From assembly GCF_024494355.1 (NCBI RefSeq), contig NZ_JAKNQY010000012.1, positions 78,701-142,700 of the forward strand: DNA of 64,000 nt, read 5' to 3'. Made by a program: the position numbers and the translations under genes. Under the pieces are notes generated by a model. The model was not told the DNA's origin and searched no databases. It saw only the letters and a list, made by a program, of their open reading frames with translations. This document shows positions 37,557-44,329 of the stretch, piece after piece; position 1 is the stretch's first letter; each line of letters opens with the position of its first letter. Source of the stretch: Pseudomonas sp. Q11. GTDB taxonomy: Bacteria > Pseudomonadota > Gammaproteobacteria > Pseudomonadales > Pseudomonadaceae.

Positions 37557-37809
37557 AAACAAATCATTTATGACCGGAGAGTAATTTTCCTGACAAACAG
37601 AAAAGCCGAATACTATTTTGCTTAGGTTTATAGATTATAACCTGCTTCATTACAGCACAGAACCACTGAACGCTGACGACACGACGCTAATCATCCCACA
37701 GTGCTTCTTCTCCCTGCCCTAACGGCACCGCTTCGACATCTCCAATATGCACTTTATTAACGGCGCGACAGCTAAGAGCATAGGCATGTCTAAATTAATC
37801 CACCAAAGC

Positions 37810-37850
37810 GCACATTTCTGAAATGACATAAATTTGGCTTCCGCTAAGCT
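37810..37850 (+). promoter_or_regulatory. Shared promoter element, site E (DUF417 gene 2)
   Basis: GCAC (37810-37813), ATTT, CTGAAA (37818-37823), 21 nt, -10 box TAAGCT (37845-37850). The downstream start is at 38029. Confidence 0.72.
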
Positions 37851-38028
37851 AAGCGAGAGTTATGGAACAACCCTATCTGGATCCGCTAAAAACCATAATT
37901 TTAGCAAGGTTTAATTTCCATATATCTAACATACAGAACAGATCTCCCATACCATGCTATCAAGTGCCCGACCTCCTTTTGAGCAATACAATGAATAACA
38001 TTTATCAACTGCATTTCGAGGTATAACG

Positions 38029-38550
38029 ATGAACACTTCGCCCCTTCAGCATAGCGATAAGCTAGTGGACCTTCCTGCAGTCAGTAATTCCGTAGGCTCA
38101 CTCATCACCCGAATCGGATGGAATTCCGTCTTCACCGCCTTGGCCGTGATATATCTATGGTTTGGCGGGATGAAATTCACTGAGTATGAGGCGAACGGCA
38201 TCTACGGCTTTGTAAGTCATAGCCCGCTGTTATCTTGGATGTATAGTTATATGAGCGTCATGGAGTTTTCGTATTTCCTTGGCGTCCTTGAGATTTCAAT
38301 TGGACTATTGATCGCCGGAAGATGCATATCGCCTAAGCTGTCAGTTATCGGGGGGCTACTATCGGTAGGGCTATTCATAACGACGCTTACATTTATGCTT
38401 ACCACCCCATTGGCATTTGAACCAACACTCGGCTTCCCAGCACTATCCGTTGTTCCAGGGCAGTTCTTACTAAAAGATATTGGCTTGTTAGCCTGCTCCA
38501 TCTTAATAGTCGGAAATTCCCTCACAGCAATTGAGGTCCGAAAGAGATAA
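38029..38550 (+). CDS. DUF417 (YkgB/RclC-like) inner-membrane protein, copy 2
   Basis: A 173-residue protein with about four membrane helices, closely similar to the copy at 8.6 kb over its whole length ('AVIYLWFGGMKFTEYEANG', 'LEISIGLLIAGRCISPKLSV', 'PGQFLLKDIGLLACSI'). It belongs to the family of E. coli RclC. Unlike copy 1 it lies in the AT-rich block behind a clear shared promoter element. Function unknown beyond the link of the family to reactive-chlorine resistance. Confidence 0.88.
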   Translation: MNTSPLQHSDKLVDLPAVSNSVGSLITRIGWNSVFTALAVIYLWFGGMKFTEYEANGIYGFVSHSPLLSWMYSYMSVMEFSYFLGVLEISIGLLIAGRCISPKLSVIGGLLSVGLFITTLTFMLTTPLAFEPTLGFPALSVVPGQFLLKDIGLLACSILIVGNSLTAIEVRKR

Positions 38551-38617
38551 TTGTCGGATAGAGCGATCTACCTGCTCCAGACTAAAATTTGCGGCCAATC
38601 AAGCTCCCTGTTGGTGC

Positions 38618-39532
38618 TCAAGGGAGCTCGATGCAGTTGTTGAAATCTGACTTATGAAATTCCGAAACCAAATGGTTAATAAAGGATCGCGCGACCGTGT
38701 TTGCTGCTGCTCCTGCTGGAAGCGAAGCATATAACTTAATATCCCCCATATCCCAGCTTTCGAGCACGCGAACCAGTGCACCCGAATCTAATTCCGCCTG
38801 GCACGACCAAAGCCCTGTTGAGATAATACCGATTCCACTAACAGCGCAAGACATAGCTACTTCACTTGCGTGAGCGGTCATTTTACCTTCAACACTGATT
38901 GATACCGCCCTTCCGTTGCGCGAGAACAACCAGGAACCTGCCCCTGACGGAGAAGGCCCCGCGATAACGGAGTGCGTAATCAGCGCCACAGGTGAGTCAG
39001 GTACCCCCCGCCCCAAAAGATACCTTGGAGAAGCTACTAACACCCGCGGAGTGCTACCGATGAGTCGCATCGCTGTTGTAGCTTCCTCAGGCGCCGCAAC
39101 TTGGAGGAAGAGATCCACATGATCCCTTATTCGACCTTGTTGAGGCTGATCCGCGACCAGATCCACGCTGAGCGCTGAGTGAAAATCAAGAAACGAAGAT
39201 AACTTAGGGACGATCTCTCTAAGACACATACCCGGGTGTATACCCAACCTCAGCCGCCCTCGAAGCTCCTCCCCCCCTTTAGCTGCAAGGTTCGCCTCAT
39301 CAAAAGCCGCCAGTAGGGGTTCTATATTTGCCAAGTAAGTTGCACCTGCCGGCGTGAGTGCCACGGCACGCGTAGTGCGAATGAGCAACATTGCTCCTAG
39401 GTCACGCTCCAACGAAGCAATGATCCGCGAGGCCGATGATTGAGAAATCCCCAGCTCTCGGCTTGCACGGGAGAAACTGCCTGCATAAGCGACCCGTACA
39501 AACAGCCGAAAGGGAAAAAGATATTCATTCAT
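38618..39532 (-). CDS. LysR family transcriptional regulator
   Basis: A 304-residue LysR-type regulator: N-terminal winged helix ('FRLFVRVAYAGSFSRASREL', 'QSSASRIIASLERDLGAML') and a C-terminal substrate-binding domain ('RLRLGIHPGMCLREIVPKLS'). It resembles the CrgA-type LysR group. It is convergent with the DUF417 gene and divergent from the second AhpD-like gene (319-nt gap), which it may control. Ligand unknown. Confidence 0.9.
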   Translation of the reverse strand: MNEYLFPFRLFVRVAYAGSFSRASRELGISQSSASRIIASLERDLGAMLLIRTTRAVALTPAGATYLANIEPLLAAFDEANLAAKGGEELRGRLRLGIHPGMCLREIVPKLSSFLDFHSALSVDLVADQPQQGRIRDHVDLFLQVAAPEEATTAMRLIGSTPRVLVASPRYLLGRGVPDSPVALITHSVIAGPSPSGAGSWLFSRNGRAVSISVEGKMTAHASEVAMSCAVSGIGIISTGLWSCQAELDSGALVRVLESWDMGDIKLYASLPAGAAANTVARSFINHLVSEFHKSDFNNCIELP

Positions 39533-39851
39533 GCAAAATCCAAATTTATGTTATCTGTGTTTGATGACTAGTCAACTAAGTAATAATAAACGATTATTTC
39601 AAACACAACCACCAACAATGTAGAGAAACAAAACCAAAATCAATGTCCACATACAAAGATGATTTAAAGCATTCTCGACCGCCTAGCACTAGTCGCCTCA
39701 GTTGTGGCTAGCGTGTAACAATTAGCCTGTACAGCCGAGAGCACGCCATTCGCCGCAACACTTCAATCCCACCTACTTGAATCAAACAACAAGAAACGCG
39801 CCATTAAGGTGCTTAACAGCTACCACATCATCAGGCCAGGGGAAAGTTCCA
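39533..39851. other. Divergent region between lysR and the second ahpD-like gene
   Basis: AT-rich next to lysR. A GGCTAGCGTGT segment (39706-39716) strongly resembles the -10 region of promoter site B, but no YTGAAA box lies at the right distance (a GCAT occurs at 39669, five bases too far). It may be a decayed or differently spaced copy. Confidence 0.4.
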
Positions 39852-40418
39852 ATGTCTCGCTTGTCAACAATTCATCCTTCTTCAGCCAAGGGTATTATCT
39901 CAGAAATTTATGCCTCTATAAAAAAAGCATCAGGCATCGTACCCAATGTTTACGCGACTATTGGGACACACTGCCCGAGCGGATTAAAAACGATCCTTGA
40001 GCTCGATAAAGTAATAGAGGAAAGCACGCTAACAGAAATCGAATTAGCCGCAATCAGGCTAAAAGTGAGCACACATTCCAGTTGTGATTACGGCATCGCC
40101 GCACATTCATTCCTAGGGAAATTTGCTGGCTTATCCCAAGCGACGATAACAAACATCAAAACAGCTCAACCAACCCTAAATACGAAGCTGGACTCCCTCA
40201 TTGAGTTCGTTTCCATTTTGATCAACTCGAAAGGAGTGATTAACCCTTCCAGCCTCCAGGATCTTTTGGATGCCGGATATACAGAAAACAACATCATAGA
40301 TATCTGTTTAGTTGTCAGCACTACGACCTTCATCAATTTAGTGAACAGAATCAATAACACCACTATCGATTTTCCTCAATGTGGCTGCGAAAGCGAAGCC
40401 AGGGGAAAAAAATCATAA
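39852..40418 (+). CDS. AhpD-like protein b with a degenerate active site
   Basis: A 188-residue CMD/AhpD-fold protein, colinear with the one at 35.6 kb. The redox motif reads 'SSCDYGIAAHS': C78 and the His are kept but the second Cys (position 81) is Gly. A normal CxxC peroxidase/disulfide cycle is therefore not possible, and the protein may have become a sensor, a one-cysteine enzyme or inactive. The ATG at 39852 follows an AGGGGA ribosome site; a longer frame from 39777 is less likely. Codon use is AT-rich like the neighbours. Confidence 0.85.
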   Translation: MSRLSTIHPSSAKGIISEIYASIKKASGIVPNVYATIGTHCPSGLKTILELDKVIEESTLTEIELAAIRLKVSTHSSCDYGIAAHSFLGKFAGLSQATITNIKTAQPTLNTKLDSLIEFVSILINSKGVINPSSLQDLLDAGYTENNIIDICLVVSTTTFINLVNRINNTTIDFPQCGCESEARGKKS

Positions 40419-40884
40419 AAAGCGCACGTTTTTGAAATTGCTCCGCTCTTGACTGAGCTAGCCTACTCACTCAGCCGAGGGCATTGGCTGTCAACCTTGG
40501 ATGTCGCCACATAGTTGCAAACAGCCAGCTTCTGGTCAGCGGGTTCCACTGATCCGAGGCAGCTTGCATTAGCTCGACGCCGAGGTTGATGTGTGCTTTC
40601 CTGAACGCACCGGAGCTTACAAAACAGACGCAGCGGCAGCGCAAAGGGAGTGCGCATTTACGACGGAGCAAAAAATGAGTCACTTCACTATAGATGTGAA
40701 TCTAAGGTCAAGAAGCCCAATCGTTCAACCCGGGAAGTTAAGGCCAAGCCTTCCGCAGTTCCACTTTTGTATAGCCTTTGTGAACCCTACTGCCGCGCGA
40801 TTAAAGAGCACTTGAATCATCGACCGAAATATATATAAGTACCCCCAACAATAATCAGCGGGACATCTTATAAGAGAGGCTAAT
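40419..40884. other. Long leader or remnant region before araC b
   Basis: It begins with shared promoter site G. The following 400 bases have no convincing gene; short frames on both strands (40471-40683 minus, 40650-40838 plus) look like decayed coding sequence with GC-richer composition at 40480-40660. Either a long untranslated leader for the araC gene at 40885 or a separate small RNA could arise from site G. Confidence 0.5.
40424..40464 (+). promoter_or_regulatory. Shared promoter element, site G (upstream of araC b)
   Basis: GCAC (40424-40427), GTTT, TTGAAA (40432-40437), 21 nt, -10 box TAGCCT (40459-40464). This is one of the best matches, yet the nearest proper ORF starts about 415 nt downstream. 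Confidence 0.72.
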
Positions 40885-41772
40885 ATGGCTACCCTATTCC
40901 TCCCTCATGCCACACCTAATTCCGCCGCAAATCAAACGTATACCATTGTCTGCGCTCGGTCTCTAAAGCAGAAGGGACGCCAGCATTATTCATCGCTCAG
41001 CGGCCAAATGACGATATTAATATTTTTAACGGAAAACGGCGCACTGTCGTTGACCGAAGCCAGTATGTGCAAAGAAGTGGATATAAAATGTGGCACTTGC
41101 ATCGTTCTCGGGGGCGCCGACAACAGCCGAGCGGTCACATGGGAACTGCAGAACAGCTTCGTCGAAATAATGATCGATGAGAATTTTTTACTACGAACGG
41201 TTGAAACATTAAAGCTGAATTTTGCGTGCCTTAAGAATATCGTAGCGCATTATGGACCGGAGTCAGGCTTTGATTGTGTCGCGCGTCGCGTAGTTGAGAA
41301 AATGGGCGAGGGAATCAGTTCCTGCGCGAGCCTTGTCAGGAATGGCTTCCACTGTCCAGCTGCAGCGCGCTTTATTTTGGCAATGCTGCTAAAGGGGCGT
41401 AAAAATCCCGAATTCCACTTTGAGATGGGGTTACCGAAATTACGGTTGCCAGAGCCTAGATTCACCAAGGTCGCTGAATACATCAACCGACGCATTAGCT
41501 CCTCAATTCATGTGGGGGAGCTTGCGAGCATTGCAGCACAAAGTCACTTTCACTTCACCCGCACGTTCAAAGCCAGAACAGGACAATCACCTCACGCGTA
41601 CATTCTGGAACACCGAGTGCGTCGTGCCGAATATATGCTGGCGGAATCAACCTTGGGCTTGGCGCAAATTTCGCAGGAATGCGGATTCAGTTCTCAATCC
41701 CATTTCAGCACTGCATTCAAACAGCATATCGGTATTACACCAGGACAATACAGGGATCTTTGGCTCTGCTAA
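40885..41772 (+). CDS. AraC family regulator b (paralogue of the one at 33.4 kb)
   Basis: A 295-residue regulator. The HTH part ('IHVGELASIAAQSHFHFTRT', 'LAQISQECGFSSQSHFSTAF', 'GITPGQYRDLW') is strikingly similar to regulator a, and the N-terminal domains share 'YGPESGFDCVARRV' and an ARFILAML-type helix. The N-terminal half has several cysteines ('VDIKCGTCIVLGG'). Near-identical recognition helices suggest the two proteins bind the same or similar sites. It sits between the second AhpD-like gene and the second P460 gene, and a shared promoter element lies upstream (site G). Confidence 0.9.
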   Translation: MATLFLPHATPNSAANQTYTIVCARSLKQKGRQHYSSLSGQMTILIFLTENGALSLTEASMCKEVDIKCGTCIVLGGADNSRAVTWELQNSFVEIMIDENFLLRTVETLKLNFACLKNIVAHYGPESGFDCVARRVVEKMGEGISSCASLVRNGFHCPAAARFILAMLLKGRKNPEFHFEMGLPKLRLPEPRFTKVAEYINRRISSSIHVGELASIAAQSHFHFTRTFKARTGQSPHAYILEHRVRRAEYMLAESTLGLAQISQECGFSSQSHFSTAFKQHIGITPGQYRDLWLC

Positions 41773-41804
41773 TTCATGGCAACCAATAGTTTTACAGTAG
41801 AAGC

Positions 41805-41845
41805 GCATGATTCTGAAACCACGAAAGGTCATGTCCAACTATAAT
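41805..41845 (+). promoter_or_regulatory. Shared promoter element, site H (cytochrome P460 gene 2)
   Basis: GCAT (41805-41808), GATT, CTGAAA (41813-41818), 21 nt, -10 box TATAAT (41840-41845), a perfect sigma-70 -10. The downstream start is at 41933. Confidence 0.75.
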
Positions 41846-41932
41846 CTATAAGACCTCACTTTTGGGGCTAGAAAGAGCAATGCGGTATTCTCAGAACCTC
41901 ATGAAGCTTTAATTCCAAAGCAGGTTATTAAA

Positions 41933-42559
41933 ATGAACGCCAATCTCAAAAATCTCGTCGTGTTTACGATGCTACTAATCTCCTCGCTCCCAGCGCTATC
42001 AAAAGCGGCCTCGTCCCCGCCACCGACCAGTGGGGCCCCGCCTACCTATTCACAGACGTTCAAAAAATATGTGGATGAGAATGGAAACATAAAGGTACCG
42101 AAGGACTATAGGACGGAGTTTGTATTTCTGGGCTCCTTCGCCGTGCCTGGCGGGGATTCATTAGGGGGATTAAAAGAGCTTCATCAAGTGTACGTCGATC
42201 GAGATTCGATTGACTACTATCGAGCCCATGGACAATTTCCTGATGGCGCTATGCTAATTAAAGAGTTGCAAGGCACCGCCGCCGCTGACCTGACAACTGG
42301 TCACGCGTCATTTTGGGCTCAGGGGCTAGGCTGGTTTGTGATGATCAAGGACACCAAAGGCCGCTATGAGAAAAGTGGGATATGGACCGACGGATGGGGA
42401 TGGGCTTTAATTGCTGAAGGCGCCCCGTCTGTTACCACAAACAAAGATACAAGCACCTGCATCGCTTGCCATACTCCTGTGAAGAAAACTGACTGGGTAC
42501 ACGTTTGGGGATACCCTCTTCTCGATGCACGCGAGAAAATCTCAACGCTCAACAACTAA
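41933..42559 (+). CDS. Cytochrome P460 family protein 2
   Basis: A 208-residue periplasmic protein with a signal peptide (to about 'ALSKAASSP') and Pro-rich mature N-terminus. Family pattern: 'YRTEFVFLGSFAVPGG', 'LHQVYVDRDSIDYYRAHG', 'FPDGAMLIKELQG', and the heme motif CIACH (C176-H180). K110 in 'IKEL' occupies the same place as K103 of P460 protein 1. The two share the fold but are well diverged, so they may have different substrates. Hydroxylamine oxidation or NO chemistry is known for the family; not shown here. Confidence 0.87.
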   Translation: MNANLKNLVVFTMLLISSLPALSKAASSPPPTSGAPPTYSQTFKKYVDENGNIKVPKDYRTEFVFLGSFAVPGGDSLGGLKELHQVYVDRDSIDYYRAHGQFPDGAMLIKELQGTAAADLTTGHASFWAQGLGWFVMIKDTKGRYEKSGIWTDGWGWALIAEGAPSVTTNKDTSTCIACHTPVKKTDWVHVWGYPLLDAREKISTLNN

Positions 42560-42905
42560 CGCCCAAGGGGTCGCCATTCGCAAAGAGTTAAATTAATGAG
42601 CTTAGCAAAGTGGACCGGAGGCAACATCGGCTTTTCATTAGGAAAATGCCGAAGGTAGAGAGTATCAAAGCAGCCTGCTGACCCTATACTATGCTGCCAA
42701 TTCATGAGTAAATTGCTCTTTTATAGAGCACCCGATGAGGCACTGGCGTAACCGCTGCCATTTAACCCAGAAGTCTGGATAAAGGGCAGCGGTGTTGCGC
42801 CCTTGCAACTAGATAACGGCATCGTCCGATAAAGTCGCCCGAACACATTGATTTTGCTCATCATCCAACTCAAACAGAATCCCCACGTGATCAGGATCGA
42901 CGCGA
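42560..42905. other. Intergenic region before the YeeE/YedE gene
   Basis: No ORF, RNA gene or shared promoter element seen. A weak inverted repeat (GGCTTTTCATT / AAAATGCC, about 42630-42652) may act as terminator for the P460 gene. Confidence 0.4.
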
Positions 42906-43886
42906 TTGCCATACTCGCTTAATCTAATAATTATAAGTGCGGCCCTTGCTTTCATCATGGGCTTTGCCATAAGACGTGGTAGCATTTGTGCAGTAGCAGC
43001 AGTCAATCATTGGATAAACCATAATCATAGCGTCCATATTCGTGCGTTCATCACCGCTGCCTCATGGGCGGGAATTGTTCTCCTACCTAGCGCTTGGCTT
43101 TTTCCAGGCGTAGTAAACCTTTCACCATCTTACCTTCCTTCTGAAGTTACCGTCATTGCCGGAGCACTATTCGGCTTGGGTGCTTTCCTCAACAGTGCTT
43201 GCGTGTTCGGCACTATTGCCCACCTTGCAAATGGAGAGATGGATTATACTGGAACGTTGATTGGAATGTTCATAGGTGCTCTATTGAGTTCTCTTGTTAC
43301 ACTCCACCCAGACAGTCTTCATTTAATTAATCTAGCGACACCCAGTGTATTATCCATCTGCATTTGGGCCACTTTTATCATAATCGCTTTTCGTGACATC
43401 GATTTTAAATATTGCGTTATAGCACCTGATAACATAAACGTTCCTCATACAGGTATATGGAGCCCTTGTTTTTCAATGTTCGTGATAGGGACGTCTGGTG
43501 GACTGCTCCATGCGACCATCGGTAACTGGGGATATCTGACGATGCTTTCCCATAGCGCAACTGCACTTCTCAACCCATCTATAGCCGCTATCCCCCTCCA
43601 AGTCTTTACAGCCACTGGAGCACTCATCTGTGGCGCAATCGTCGCCGCAAGAAAGACGCGTAGATTAAAGTTTCGTAAACTAAGAATTTTGCCATTTTCT
43701 CGAAAACTGGTTGGAGGTTCGTTAATGAGCTTTTCCGCAGCGATCATCCCTGGTGGCAACGAGACGTTATTATTGCATGGTATCCCGTCGCTTGCCCCAC
43801 ATGCCATTATCGCTTATGGGGTAATGCTTGTTGTATTAGCCGGGCTATTTAAATTTAACCAAAAAGCTTACGCACGTTCTGAATAA
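42906..43886 (+). CDS. YeeE/YedE family membrane transporter (sulfur-compound type)
   Basis: A 326-residue protein with about nine membrane helices. Signature segments of the YeeE/YedE (DUF395) family are 'GFAIRRGSICAVAAV', 'GAFLNSACVFGTIAHLANG' and 'IIPGGNETLLLHGIPSL', each with the conserved Cys or Gly pattern; E. coli YeeE takes up thiosulfate. The start is uncertain: a TTG at 42906 with AGGA about 9 nt upstream gives the full first helix, whereas the first ATG (42957) would cut it. It has no own copy of the shared promoter element. Confidence 0.82.
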   Translation: MPYSLNLIIISAALAFIMGFAIRRGSICAVAAVNHWINHNHSVHIRAFITAASWAGIVLLPSAWLFPGVVNLSPSYLPSEVTVIAGALFGLGAFLNSACVFGTIAHLANGEMDYTGTLIGMFIGALLSSLVTLHPDSLHLINLATPSVLSICIWATFIIIAFRDIDFKYCVIAPDNINVPHTGIWSPCFSMFVIGTSGGLLHATIGNWGYLTMLSHSATALLNPSIAAIPLQVFTATGALICGAIVAARKTRRLKFRKLRILPFSRKLVGGSLMSFSAAIIPGGNETLLLHGIPSLAPHAIIAYGVMLVVLAGLFKFNQKAYARSE

Positions 43887-44329
43887 GACACTTCTAATCT
43901 GCCTAAGTATACTCGGCAGCCTAGAACAATAATGGCGCCGTTGAAATTTTCGGCTCAAGCAATAGAAACGTACCAAACGGAAAGCTCTGGTTGATCATTA
44001 TCATATTTTTTGATGACGATACGAGCGCACAGCGTGCATAACGGCAAGTTAGTCAACTTCGGCCACACCGACAATATCAATTAGCCTAGCTGACGAACGG
44101 TATAAATGGCATTTTTTTGAAAGAGCCACATCAACTCTTGCGCTATCCTCTCACTCGCACAACAACTAATCAACAGCCCGCAAGATCCGAATCTGGACAC
44201 CTAAGCTTGTGGCTCCACTCTTTCGCTTGGTGTTTTTTTGGCGAACCCATTGTTTCACAACCTTTTATTGTTTCGCTCGCCCCTACCTAGTCCCATTCAG
44301 TATTTATTGATCCTGCAAGGAGAGCCAGT
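43887..44329. other. Intergenic region before the chemoreceptor gene
   Basis: AT-rich, with no ORF. It holds shared promoter site I. An imperfect CTGCC / GGCAG inverted repeat just after the YeeE/YedE stop (about 43897-43920) may be a weak terminator. Confidence 0.5.
44109..44149 (+). promoter_or_regulatory. Shared promoter element, site I (chemoreceptor gene)
   Basis: GCAT (44109-44112), TTTT, TTGAAA (44117-44122), 21 nt, -10 box TATCCT (44144-44149). The downstream start is at 44330. Confidence 0.74.

Larger units (their letters stand above)
37268..38028. other. 0.76-kb gap with two promoter elements and a terminator
   Basis: It contains shared promoter site L (37381-37421), a candidate small transcript ending at a strong terminator (37516-37556), and site E (37810-37850) for the DUF417 gene. 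A GC-rich stretch just after the regulator (37268-37340) may be the end of a decayed gene. An ORF starting at 37440 runs through the terminator and has no good ribosome site. Confidence 0.55.

Noticed and set aside
37440..37625. 61-residue ORF starting at 37440 as a real gene
   Set aside because: It reads through the perfect terminator hairpin at 37516-37556 and has no ribosome site at the ATG.
39669..39716. GCAT plus GGCTAGCGTGT upstream of AhpD-like b as a copy of the element
   Set aside because: The -10-like part matches site B well, but GCAT is five bases too far and no YTGAAA box is in register.
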